A stretch of 43,489 nt of DNA from assembly GCA_040006675.1 (NCBI GenBank), contig JBDTWM010000009.1, forward strand, positions 1-43,489, read 5' to 3'. Below are positions 8,064 to 15,664 of this stretch, piece by piece. Under the pieces are notes generated by a model. The model had not been told where the DNA came from and made no database searches. It saw only the letters and a program-made list of their open reading frames with translations. Made by a program: the position numbers and the translations under genes. Origin of the DNA: Austwickia sp040006675 (GTDB lineage Bacteria > Actinomycetota > Actinomycetes > Actinomycetales > Dermatophilaceae). Positions within the stretch are counted from its first letter, which is position 1, and the number at the start of each line of letters is the position of its first letter.

Positions 8064-8477
8064 ATGACGCAGGACATCATCGAGCCGCTGGACGAGGCCG
8101 GTTGCTGGGAGCTGCTCGAAGCCCACGAGTTCGGACGGCTGGCTTTCAGCGTGGCCAACGAGCCCGACATCGTCCCGCTGAACTTCTGCGCTCGGGACCG
8201 GAAGGTCTACTTCCGGACCGGGGTCGGCAGCAAGCTCCTTGCGATGACGATCAATAAGAAGGTCGCCTTCGAGTTCGATCTCGTCGAGGACGGCATCGCC
8301 AAGAGCGTGATCATGTACGGCACAGCACGCGAGATGGACGCCGAGAGCGAGCGGGAATTCTTCGAGTCGTTGCCGTTGCGACCCTGGGTGCCGACGCACA
8401 AGTACCACTACCTGGAGATCACCCCCCGGGAGATCCACGGGCGACTGTTCCATCTGGGCGAGCTCGAGGAGGACTGA
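8064..8477 (+). CDS. Pyridoxamine 5'-phosphate oxidase-like flavin split-barrel protein
   Basis: This 137-residue single-domain protein is of the PNPOx-like split-barrel superfamily, whose members bind FMN, F420 or heme. The visible pattern is LDEAGCWELLEAHEFGRLAFS at the N-terminus, then VPLNFCARDRKVYFRTGVGSK, which is the beta-hairpin that usually contacts the cofactor phosphate. VAFEFDLVED, a GTARE strand and a C-terminal ITPREIHGRLF segment follow. The substrate cannot be read from sequence, and such proteins are often annotated only by fold. The start has a strong ribosome binding site (GGAAGGACGGGG). It sits between smpB and ssrA, but no link to trans-translation is implied. Confidence 0.85.
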   Translation: MTQDIIEPLDEAGCWELLEAHEFGRLAFSVANEPDIVPLNFCARDRKVYFRTGVGSKLLAMTINKKVAFEFDLVEDGIAKSVIMYGTAREMDAESEREFFESLPLRPWVPTHKYHYLEITPREIHGRLFHLGELEED

Positions 8478-8564
8478 CCAGCAGGCCCGCGGTGACCGGG
8501 AACGCGCTGGTCTCGAGGTGCGTTGTTCGGGTATCCTGAAAGATCCGCGGGTACGTCTCGCGGC

Positions 8565-8579
8565 TCACACAACGTGTGA
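8565..8579. promoter_or_regulatory. Perfect palindrome upstream of ssrA
   Basis: TCACAC-AAC-GTGTGA is a perfect inverted repeat with 6-bp arms and a 3-bp centre, 40 bp upstream of the mature tmRNA 5' end. A TTGACA word follows at 8584-8589, but no good -10 was found at the right distance. It could be a regulator-binding site in the ssrA promoter region. Function is inferred from position only. Confidence 0.45.
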
Positions 8580-8618
8580 CGGGTTGACAACTGCACAGCG
8601 TGACGTGCCCCCGCTCGA

Positions 8619-8982
8619 GGGGGTGATCGGTTTCGACGGTGATCGTCGTTCCAGGAGAAGCGGGTCGAGGATGCTGGGTTATCTCGTCAACGCTCCCAGC
8701 AAAACAATAGGTGCCGATTCCAAGCGCACCGACTTCGCCCTCGCCGCCTGAGCGAGCTGGCAAGTCCGTCAGCCTGAGTTCGCTATCGACTCAGTTCCTG
8801 GCGTCAGTTAGGTAGCTTGCTGCGTTGTCATGTCGGGGGGCAACGCGGGACTCTTTCTCGACTGGGCCTGTCGGCGGACATGTGCGCGCAAGCGCCGAGG
8901 CCAAGAAACTCCACAGCGCACTGCACCCGGAGAAGTCCTGCTTTGGCATCATCGGACGCGGGTTCGATTCCCGCCACCTCCA
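8619..8982 (+). ncRNA. ssrA: Transfer-messenger RNA (tmRNA, SsrA)
   Basis: tmRNA acts first as an alanyl-tRNA and then as mRNA to tag and release peptides on stalled ribosomes. The 5' end GGGGGTGATCGGTTTCGAC is the conserved tmRNA start. Its first seven bases pair with CACCTCC at 8975-8981 (one G-U), and A8982 is the discriminator. The T-arm GCGGG-TTCGATT-CCCGC precedes the 3' acceptor strand. The mRNA-like part has a resume codon GCC at 8713 after TAGGT and a tag ending ALAA. The 3' CCA is not encoded, since CTT follows, so it must be added. Mature length is about 364 nt plus CCA. Confidence 0.96.
8713..8751 (+). other. tmRNA proteolysis-tag reading frame
   Basis: Twelve codons from the resume GCC to TGA encode ADSKRTDFALAA. 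The ALAA end is the degradation signal recognised by ClpXP-type proteases. The start is placed by analogy with other tmRNAs (TAG plus two bases before an alanine codon). Confidence 0.9.
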
Positions 8983-9026
8983 CTTCGTGGGGCACGTCAC
9001 TGTGCGGGGGTCAAAACCTCGTACGG

Positions 9027-9063
9027 AATGGGCCGCCGCTGCCTGACGCAGCGGCGGCCCATT
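9027..9063. terminator. Strong hairpin terminator behind ssrA, possibly bidirectional
   Basis: A perfect 16-bp inverted repeat starting AATGGGCCGCC (9027-9042 and 9048-9063) encloses a 5-nt loop CTGAC. It lies 45 bp after tmRNA and 70 bp beyond the stop of the convergent thioredoxin gene, so it can serve both. There is no long T tract, as is common for actinobacterial terminators. Confidence 0.75.
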
Positions 9064-9133
9064 CGTGTGCCCCGTTGGTATGCGGGGGCGCGTTGGTGTG
9101 CGGGGGGAGACCTCTCGGCGGGGATGGACGTGG

Positions 9134-9532
9134 TCAGCCTGCCGCCTCGTCAGGGTCTTGCGACTCCTGGCCTGAGCGCTGGGTGGCGATTTCCGCTTGG
9201 ACCGCGTCCATGTCGACGGCACGGAGCTGTTCGATCACGGACTCCAAGGCGTTCGCGGGCAGCGCCCCCGGCTGGCCGAACAACAGGACCCCGTCGCGGA
9301 ACCCGAAGATCGTCGGGATGGACGAGATCTGCAGCTGGGCCGCGAGCTCCCGTTCCGCCTCAGTGTCGACCTTGGCGAAGGTGATGTCGGGATGCTTCTC
9401 GGCGGCGGCCTCGAAGATCGGCGCGAACTGGCGGCACGGACCGCACCACGATGCCCAGCAGTCGACCAGGACGATGCCGTCAGTGGTCACGGTGCCTGCG
9501 AAGTTGTCAGCGGTGAGAGCAATGGTCGTCAT
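9134..9532 (-). CDS. Thioredoxin
   Basis: This is a cytoplasmic protein-disulfide reductase of the thioredoxin fold. The 132-residue protein has the classical active site WCGPC at residues 29-33 (Cys30 and Cys33), an extra Cys25 just before it (LVDCWASWCGPC), and the cis-proline loop SSIPTIFGF. About 25 residues after the fold (MDAVQAEIATQ...DPDEAAG) are acidic and probably disordered, which makes it longer than the usual 105-110. No Shine-Dalgarno sequence is obvious before the ATG. It is transcribed alone, convergent with ssrA and divergent from the helicase. Whether it is the main thioredoxin cannot be told, because no thioredoxin reductase is in the window. Confidence 0.93.
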   Translation of the reverse strand: MTTIALTADNFAGTVTTDGIVLVDCWASWCGPCRQFAPIFEAAAEKHPDITFAKVDTEAERELAAQLQISSIPTIFGFRDGVLLFGQPGALPANALESVIEQLRAVDMDAVQAEIATQRSGQESQDPDEAAG

Positions 9533-9695
9533 GACAGCGCCAACGCGAGGTACCCCCGGGCGTATTCCTCCCCGGCGCAGGCGCGGCGCGACGCGCGGCG
9601 GGGATCTGGCGTGAGCCTAGGATGAGGTCGTCTCAGCCGTGCGTCGCGCGGCGGCGCCGCGGACCGTCGGCGTACCACCGACCGGCAGGACTCGT

Positions 9696-11699
9696 ATGGC
9701 GCGCCCCAAGATCACCCCCGCTCGCAAAGCTCGTTGGACCGCATCGCAGAAGACCCGAGCCCGCCAGGCGCCTCGCGAAGCGAGAGCGGCCGGCGCTGCA
9801 CCTCGTGGCTACCGCGCCGACCGGACCCAGCCGACGGCGGGCGGGCCGCGTATCCAGGGCACCCGGGCCACCGCGCGGGACGACCGGGGCGTCCAGGGCG
9901 TCCAGGCACCCCCCGTCGAGCGGGGCCCAGGCCGCGAGCGTCAGCCGGACCGCGGGTGGGAGCCGCGCCGTTCCTGGGAAGCGCGCGGCGAGGGAAGGTC
10001 GCCGCGCCGCGACGGTCAAGTACGTCGCGACGGTGAGCGGAGCCGCGACGGTGAGCGGAGCCGCGACGGTCAAGTGCGCCGCGAGTGGGAACCCCGCCAA
10101 CGTTCCGGAGAGGACGGCCGACTCGGGGCCGCCCGCGACCGACCCACGCAATGGCGCGGGGGCGAGCGCGATCGGCGTACGGAATGGCCCGGCAACGTTC
10201 CGCGCACCGGCGACACCCCGCGCCCGGGCGACGCCCCGCGAGCGAATGGGTCCCCCCGCCGGGGCGTCCACGCGCCGACGCGCGCGCCGAGTCATCCCCG
10301 CGTCGACCCGCACGCGGAGAAGATGCGACGCCGCGACCGCCCGCCGGTCGTCGGTCAGGATCGCGGTCCGGTGCGCGAGCCGGACGCGAGCGGACCGTTC
10401 GCCGACATGGGGCTTCCGGCGCCCCTGGTGCGCCGGCTCGCCCGCGAGGGGATCACCGAACCGTTCCCGATCCAGGCCGCGACGATCCCGGACGCCCTCG
10501 CGGGGCGCGACGTCCTCGGCCGCGGACAGACGGGCTCCGGCAAGACGCTGGCCTTCGGCCTTCCAACGCTCGCCCGCCTCGCGGGGCGGCCCCCGGCGCG
10601 CCCGAACCGGCCACGCGCGATCGTGCTGGTCCCGACCAGAGAGCTCGCCATGCAGGTCAGCGACGCGCTCGGACCGCTCGCGCATGAGCTCAAGCTGCGT
10701 CACAAGCTGATCGCGGGGGGACTCGCGTACGAGAGCCAGATCTCCGCTCTGACACGCGGCGTCGAGCTGCTCATCGCCACCCCCGGGCGACTGATCGACC
10801 TCATCGGGAGAGACGCGGCGGCTCTCGACGATGTCGAGATCGCGATCCTTGACGAGGCGGACCAGATGGCCGATCTCGGCTTCCTGCCCGAGGTCAGCGA
10901 GATCTTGGACCTGGTGCCCCCTGGCGGCCAGCGGCTGCTGTTCTCGGCGACGCTGGACCGGGGGGTGGACGCGGTGGTGGAACGCTACCTGGCCGAGCCG
11001 GTGATCCACGCTACCGAGTCGGGCACGGCGAGTGTGACGACCATGGACCATCACGTGCTGCTCGTCCAGCCTCGCCACAAGAAGCTCATCACCGCTCAGG
11101 TCACCAATCGGCAGGGCCGCACGATCGCGTTCGTGCGCACCAAGCTGGCGGCCGACCGGGTCGCGGGGGAGCTGCGCGAGCAGGGAGTGCGAGCGCTGGC
11201 GTTGCACGGCGGCCTGCAGCAGGGCGCGCGCAACCGAGTGTTGGCGGCGTTCCGGGACGGCTCCGTGCCGGTGTTGGTCGCCACGGACGTGGCGGCGCGT
11301 GGCATCCACGTCGACGACGTGTCCCTCGTGCTCAATGTCGATCCGCCCCTGGATCACAAGATGTACGTGCACCGGGCCGGGCGGACGGCCCGAGCCGGGG
11401 AGAGTGGCAGCGTCGTCGTGCTGGCGCTGCCGCATCAGCGGCGTCAGATGGCGCGCATCTGGGAGGCCGTCGGCGTCGAGGGGGAAGCCGTCGAGGTCGC
11501 TCCCGGCGACGAGGCATTACAGGCGGTGGGCGCGCGGCGAACGAGCGGCGAGCCCCTCCCGGAGGAGTGGGCCCGACGCATCCTGACCCCGCCGAAGCAG
11601 CGGCGCAGACCCGGACAGCCGAGCCAGCGGCGTCCCTTCCGGTCTCGGCCGGAGGGCTCGGCCGCGACGGCACGCATGAGTCGGGGGTCGCGGGGGTAG
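9696..11699 (+). CDS. DEAD-box RNA helicase with Arg-rich N-terminal extension
   Basis: This is an ATP-dependent RNA helicase, probably acting in ribosome assembly or RNA turnover. The 667-residue protein has a disordered Arg/Pro/Gly/Asp-rich N-terminal region of about 230 residues with tandem RRDGxx repeats. A complete DEAD-box core follows: Q motif (EPFPIQAATIP), motif I GQTGSGKT (277-284), PTRELA, TPGR, motif II DEAD (386-389), SAT, TDVAARGIH and motif VI HRAGRTARAG. A basic tail ends the protein. The ATG at 9696 is chosen because GGCAGGA lies 5 nt upstream. Most DEAD-box proteins carry their basic tail at the C-terminus, so the long N-terminal one is notable. One rare TTA codon occurs at 11517. 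Confidence 0.92.
   Translation: MARPKITPARKARWTASQKTRARQAPREARAAGAAPRGYRADRTQPTAGGPRIQGTRATARDDRGVQGVQAPPVERGPGRERQPDRGWEPRRSWEARGEGRSPRRDGQVRRDGERSRDGERSRDGQVRREWEPRQRSGEDGRLGAARDRPTQWRGGERDRRTEWPGNVPRTGDTPRPGDAPRANGSPRRGVHAPTRAPSHPRVDPHAEKMRRRDRPPVVGQDRGPVREPDASGPFADMGLPAPLVRRLAREGITEPFPIQAATIPDALAGRDVLGRGQTGSGKTLAFGLPTLARLAGRPPARPNRPRAIVLVPTRELAMQVSDALGPLAHELKLRHKLIAGGLAYESQISALTRGVELLIATPGRLIDLIGRDAAALDDVEIAILDEADQMADLGFLPEVSEILDLVPPGGQRLLFSATLDRGVDAVVERYLAEPVIHATESGTASVTTMDHHVLLVQPRHKKLITAQVTNRQGRTIAFVRTKLAADRVAGELREQGVRALALHGGLQQGARNRVLAAFRDGSVPVLVATDVAARGIHVDDVSLVLNVDPPLDHKMYVHRAGRTARAGESGSVVVLALPHQRRQMARIWEAVGVEGEAVEVAPGDEALQAVGARRTSGEPLPEEWARRILTPPKQRRRPGQPSQRRPFRSRPEGSAATARMSRGSRG
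10005..10076 (+). repeat. 18-bp tandem repeats in the helicase N-terminal coding region
   Basis: GACGGT recurs at 10011, 10029, 10047 and 10065, an exact 18-bp period. The units encode six-residue blocks RRDGQV, RRDGER, SRDGER and SRDGQV. An in-frame unit can expand or contract without breaking the protein, so copy number may vary between strains. Confidence 0.85.
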
Positions 11700-11708
11700 C
11701 TCCGTATC

Positions 11709-12272
11709 GTGGCCGACTTTCTGACCGGGAAGCTCCTCGTCGCCACGCCGAAAATCACGGAGCAGGTGTTTCGGCGCAGCGTCGTCATCGTGCTCCACCA
11801 TGACGCGCAGGGTGCCCACGGGCTGATCCTGAACAAGCCGCTCGGCGTGGGCGTCGACGCGGTGCTGCCCGGCTGGTCAGCGCATCTGACGAGCCCTGCG
11901 GTGATGTTCCAGGGCGGCCCGGTCGGCCTGGACACCGCCTTCGGCCTGGGCTGGGACACCGGCAATGAGGACGAAACGGCGACCGGCGGTGTGCAACGGG
12001 TCGTCGGCTCGATCGGCGTGGTCAACCTCGACGGGGAGCCCGGGTGGATCCGCGCTCGGACGGAGGGTGTGCGGGTCTTCGTGGGGTACTCCGGGTGGAG
12101 CTCGGGCCAGCTCGAGAGTGAGGTGGCGGCGCATAGTTGGTACGTGGTGGACGCCCAGTCGATCGATGCCTTCACGCAGGCACCTCACGAGCTCTGGCGG
12201 ACCGTGCTGCGCCGCCAGCCCGGCCGCCTGTCATGGGTCGCATCCTTCCCGGACGACCCCGAGCGCAACTGA
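11709..12272 (+). CDS. YqgE/AlgH family protein (DUF179)
   Basis: This 187-residue protein is of the UPF0301/DUF179 family, whose biochemical role is not established. Diagnostic features are the start ADFLTGKLLVATPKI, then FRRSVVIVLHHDAQGAHGLILNKPLG, MFQGGPV and a C-terminal region with VFVGYSGWSSGQLESE. The GTG start is 9 bp after the helicase stop, so the two genes are probably co-transcribed and coupled. No independent ribosome binding site is evident. The length is normal for the family. Confidence 0.9.
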   Translation: MADFLTGKLLVATPKITEQVFRRSVVIVLHHDAQGAHGLILNKPLGVGVDAVLPGWSAHLTSPAVMFQGGPVGLDTAFGLGWDTGNEDETATGGVQRVVGSIGVVNLDGEPGWIRARTEGVRVFVGYSGWSSGQLESEVAAHSWYVVDAQSIDAFTQAPHELWRTVLRRQPGRLSWVASFPDDPERN

Positions 12273-12314
12273 CCGCGCCCCAGCCGCCCCAGGAGCGCCG
12301 CGCGGCGCAGTTCG

Positions 12315-12320
12315 TACACT
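12315..12320 (+). promoter_or_regulatory. Putative -10 hexamer TACACT for the DUF3039 gene
   Basis: TACACT ends 7 nt before the ATG at 12328. The interval GAGGGAC is too close to the ATG to act as a normal Shine-Dalgarno site. The arrangement suggests a leaderless transcript starting at or beside the start codon. Confidence 0.5.
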
Positions 12321-12327
12321 GAGGGAC

Positions 12328-12660
12328 ATGATCACCCCGCACCTGTCCACCGCCGACCCTTTGGACCCGTTCGACCCGTACGGACCGGGCGGACCGCTGC
12401 GCCCCCAGACCGCGACGAGCGTGCTGGAACGGCAACAGACCGCGACCGACGAGCAGGTCGTGGAGCCGGGCGACCACGAGAGGTTCAGCCATTACGTCCG
12501 CAAGGAGAAGATCCTCCAGAGCGCCGTGGGTGGCACGCCGGTCGTGGCGCTGTGCGGCAAAGTGTGGGTGCCAGGCCGGGACCCGCAGCGCTTCCCCGTG
12601 TGCCCGGTGTGCAAGGAGATCCACGCGGGCCTTCAGCCGCCCGCCGATGGCGAGGAGTAG
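12328..12660 (+). CDS. DUF3039 family protein, zinc-ribbon-like
   Basis: This 110-residue protein matches DUF3039, an actinobacterial family without known function. The N-terminal 45 residues are Pro/Asp-rich and probably disordered. The conserved part runs from HERFSHYVRKEKI to the end and contains ALCGKVWVP plus CPVCKEIH, three or four cysteine/histidine ligands that suggest a small metal-binding ribbon. The ATG is chosen over an upstream open frame because of the family-like beginning and the -10-like TACACT before it. The next gene downstream is an SF2 helicase, a neighbour pair that I recall recurring in actinobacteria and that hints at a nucleic-acid-related role. Confidence 0.85.
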   Translation: MITPHLSTADPLDPFDPYGPGGPLRPQTATSVLERQQTATDEQVVEPGDHERFSHYVRKEKILQSAVGGTPVVALCGKVWVPGRDPQRFPVCPVCKEIHAGLQPPADGEE

Positions 12661-12786
12661 GCCCCCCGTCGCACGCCGAGCACTTCGGGTGAACAGTGCG
12701 ACGATCGACACGCCGAGCGCGTCGGATCCTTCTGCGGGTTCGTCCTCGCGGGCGGTCGGTGGCGCGGCGTCGACGCGTGCGTCGGT

Positions 12787-12792
12787 TACGGT
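12787..12792 (+). promoter_or_regulatory. Putative -10 hexamer TACGGT for the SF2 helicase gene
   Basis: TACGGT lies 9 nt before the ATG at 12802 and no Shine-Dalgarno sequence is visible. The spacing is slightly long for a leaderless start but fits the pattern seen at other genes here. Confidence 0.4.
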
Positions 12793-12801
12793 GTTCCGGC
12801 C

Positions 12802-14610
12802 ATGAGTACCGCTGCTGCTTCCCAACTTCCGCCTGCCTTCCCCGAACGCGCCCCGTGGGGGACCGCCGATCGGTTGCGCGCCTGGCAGGCGGAGGCGCTC
12901 ACGGCATACCTGCAAGCCGACGCGCGTGACTTCCTCGCCGTCGCGACGCCCGGGGCGGGCAAGACGACGTACGCGCTGCGTGTGGCCGCCGACCTGATGG
13001 ATCGTGGCATCATCCGGCGTCTTACGGTCGTCGCGCCCACCGAGCATCTGAAGACCCAGTGGGCCGACGCGGCCGCCCGCGTGGGCATCCATCTCGACCC
13101 TGGTTTCACGAACGCGGCGGGTGGGACGAGCCGTGATTATCACGGGATTGCGGTGACCTACGCCGGGGTTGCAAGCCGTCCTGCGCTGCATCGAGCCCGG
13201 ACGCAGGCCGTTCCCACGCTCGTGATCCTCGACGAGGTCCACCACGGTGGCGACGCCCTGACCTGGGGTGATGCGATCCGTGAGGCGTTCGAGCCGGCGG
13301 CGCGGCGGCTGGCGCTCACCGGGACCCCGTTCCGCAGCGACACTGCCCCGATCCCGTTCGTGAGGTACGAGGCCGACGAGGAGGGGCTGCGCCGCTCCGC
13401 CAGCGACTACACGTACGGTTACGCGCGTGCCCTCGCCGACGGCGTCGTCCGCCCGGTGATCTTCCTGGCCTACGGCGGCGAGATGCGCTGGCGCACCCGG
13501 GCTGGGGACGAGATCTCGGCGCGGCTCGGCGAGCCGTTGACCAGGGACGCTACAGCGCAGGCGTGGCGGACCGCGCTGGATCCGGCGGGGGAGTGGATCC
13601 CGAGCGTGCTCGCCGCGGCCGACACGCGGCTGACCCAGGTCCGCCGGCACGTGAGCGACGCGGGCGGGATGGTGATCGCGAGCAACAAGACCCAGGCGCG
13701 GACATACGCCCGGATCTTGCGCGACATCGCCGGCGAGCGCCCTGTGGTCGTGCTGTCAGACGACCCTCAGGCCTCCGCGTCGATCGAGTCGTTCACGCGG
13801 GGGCAGCAGCGCTGGATGGTCGCGGTGCGGATGGTGTCGGAGGGTGTGGACGTGCCTCGGCTCGCGGTCGGCGTCTACGCCACCGCGACGTCGACCCCGC
13901 TGTTCTTCGCGCAAGCGGTGGGCCGCTTCGTGCGCGCCCGGCGGCGGGGGGAGACGGCCAGCGTGTTCCTGCCCAGCGTGCCGGGGATCCTGGCGCATGC
14001 CGCGGCGCTGGAGGCCGAACGCGATCACGTACTCGACCGGCCGGCCGCGCCCGGCGAGGAGATGTGGGGGCCGGAGGAGGAGCTGCTGCGCGAGGCGGAG
14101 CGCGACCGAGACACGGCCGGCGTTGCCGACCAGGGACCGGGGTTTGAGGCGCTGGGATCCCAGGCGGCGTTCGACCACGTGCTGTTCGACGCAGAGCAGT
14201 ACGGGTTCGGCGCGGAGACGGGGTCCGCGGAGGAGGCCGACTACCTCGGGTTGCCCGGGTTGCTCGACCCGGACCAGGTCGCCCATGTGCTCGCTGAACA
14301 GCAGCGTCGCAGCGCGAGGTCCCGCTCGCGCGCCGTGGCAGCCCCTGGGCGAGCCGCGCAGGGGTCGGACCTCGCCGCCTCTGCCGCCTCTGCCGACATT
14401 CCTGTGGCGGCGCACCGTGCGCTCGCGGCCACGCGCAAGGAACTGAACTCGCTGGTGTCCGCCTACGCGCGCAAGACGGGTTCCCCCCACGCGGTCGTTC
14501 ACGCCGACCTGCGGCGCCAGTGCGGCGGCCCCGCGCTGGAGAGCGCCAGCCGCGACGAGGTGCAGCGCCGGATCGCGACGATCCGCAACTGGTTCGTCGG
14601 CCGCCGCTGA
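12802..14610 (+). CDS. DEAD/DEAH-type SF2 helicase of actinobacterial type
   Basis: This 602-residue helicase or translocase has an SF2 core. Motif I is TPGAGKTT (49-56), motif Ia is VVAPTEHLKTQW, motif II is DEVHH (144-148), motif III is LTGTPFRS, and a motif V/VI region reads MVSEGVDVPRL and QAVGRFVRARR. The first 460 residues carry both RecA-like domains. The C-terminal 140 residues are rich in Ala, Arg and Glu and end in a small conserved helical domain (RKELNSLVSAYARKTG...RNWFVGRR). The family is widespread in actinobacteria, and its substrate is unknown to me. It probably acts on DNA or RNA together with, or near, the DUF3039 protein. No ribosome binding site precedes the ATG. Confidence 0.88.
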   Translation: MSTAAASQLPPAFPERAPWGTADRLRAWQAEALTAYLQADARDFLAVATPGAGKTTYALRVAADLMDRGIIRRLTVVAPTEHLKTQWADAAARVGIHLDPGFTNAAGGTSRDYHGIAVTYAGVASRPALHRARTQAVPTLVILDEVHHGGDALTWGDAIREAFEPAARRLALTGTPFRSDTAPIPFVRYEADEEGLRRSASDYTYGYARALADGVVRPVIFLAYGGEMRWRTRAGDEISARLGEPLTRDATAQAWRTALDPAGEWIPSVLAAADTRLTQVRRHVSDAGGMVIASNKTQARTYARILRDIAGERPVVVLSDDPQASASIESFTRGQQRWMVAVRMVSEGVDVPRLAVGVYATATSTPLFFAQAVGRFVRARRRGETASVFLPSVPGILAHAAALEAERDHVLDRPAAPGEEMWGPEEELLREAERDRDTAGVADQGPGFEALGSQAAFDHVLFDAEQYGFGAETGSAEEADYLGLPGLLDPDQVAHVLAEQQRRSARSRSRAVAAPGRAAQGSDLAASAASADIPVAAHRALAATRKELNSLVSAYARKTGSPHAVVHADLRRQCGGPALESASRDEVQRRIATIRNWFVGRR

Positions 14611-14683
14611 CCTGCCCTCCCCTGCAGACGCCCGGGCGTGCTGCCCGTCCGTCGTTCCCGGCCGCGCGTGCAAGGATGGCGCC

Positions 14684-15502
14684 ATGTCCGCGCCTGACCC
14701 CGGTTGGTACGACGACCCAGCCCAGCCGGGTCGTGTGCGGTATTGGGACGGACGACAGTGGACTGAGCACGTGGCGGAGGGCCCGGATGCGTCCGGGGTC
14801 TCCGAGCCCCGGCAGGATCACGGCGCAGCCGGTCAGGGTTCCGGTCCGTCCTGGGGCGCATCGCCGCAGGCGGGCCCGCCGCCGTGGGACGGCGGCGGAC
14901 CCGGCCCGACGTCGGCACCAGCAGCGGCACGACGCGTCGCTCGGGCCTCCGATGGCGCGCGTCTTGCCGCCTGGTGGCGGCGGCTCGTCGCGTACTTCAT
15001 CGACAACCTGATCTGCAGCGTCGCATCCGCCCTCCTGCTGGTGCCGCTGCTGTTCACCCGCGCCGAGGAGACGACGCGCTGGAGGGACTCGGTCGTGTCG
15101 GCGTTGCTGGCCGGCCAGCCCACGCCCGTGGCCCCGCCCGAGGTGGCGTCGCTGCTCGCCATCGTCGGACTCGCGGGAGGGCTGGTCTATTTCGCGTATG
15201 AAACGGTCGGTCTCGTGCGGTTCGGGACCACGCTCGGCCGCCGGGTCGCGCGCATCCGGGTCCGGTCCCGCGCGGCGCGCGGGGGGCTCACCCTCGAAAT
15301 GGTCTCGCGCCGCAGCGCGGTCAAGGTGGCGGGTCTGCTCGTGAGCGGCACCCCCGGGATCGGCGTCGCGGGCGAATTCATCGTCCTGATCGACATCGGC
15401 CGGGGACTGTTCGATCGCAACCGACGCACGGTGCATGACTTGGCCGGCGGCACGGAGGTCGTGCTGGACGAGCGGTCGCGCACCACCGGCCTCCCTCGCT
15501 GA
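14684..15502 (+). CDS. DUF2510-RDD family membrane protein
   Basis: This 272-residue membrane protein is of unknown function. Residues 5-31 form a DUF2510 motif (PGWYDDPAQPGRVRYWDGRQWTEHV), a short domain common at the N-termini of actinobacterial membrane proteins. A Pro/Gly-rich linker follows to about residue 85. Then comes an RDD domain beginning RLAAWWRRLVAYFIDNLI, with hydrophobic segments near 100-125 and 150-180. The RDD-like GTTLGRRVARIRVRS stretch and a C-terminal LIDIGRGLFDRNRRTVHDLAGGTEVV end complete it. AAGGA lies 7 nt before the ATG, a good ribosome binding site. RDD proteins have been linked to ion exchange in a few bacteria, but that role should not be assumed here. Confidence 0.85.
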   Translation: MSAPDPGWYDDPAQPGRVRYWDGRQWTEHVAEGPDASGVSEPRQDHGAAGQGSGPSWGASPQAGPPPWDGGGPGPTSAPAAARRVARASDGARLAAWWRRLVAYFIDNLICSVASALLLVPLLFTRAEETTRWRDSVVSALLAGQPTPVAPPEVASLLAIVGLAGGLVYFAYETVGLVRFGTTLGRRVARIRVRSRAARGGLTLEMVSRRSAVKVAGLLVSGTPGIGVAGEFIVLIDIGRGLFDRNRRTVHDLAGGTEVVLDERSRTTGLPR

Positions 15503-15664
15503 CCCGCGCGGCGGCTTCTGTGCCGCGACACACCGGCGCGCTCCCTAGGGCGACAGTTCGTTTGTGGCACTGTCGATCTCGCAATGATCGGAGCCGAGTC
15601 ACCGGAATGTGCCGCACGTAGGGCCCGGCTGCCGAGTAGTCATCGGGACGGGGCGGGGGGTGGC

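Noticed and set aside
9639..9695. Upstream extension of the DEAD-box helicase to an earlier start codon
   Set aside because: The ATG at 9696 has a well-spaced GGCAGGA ribosome binding site. The 19 extra residues lack any support.
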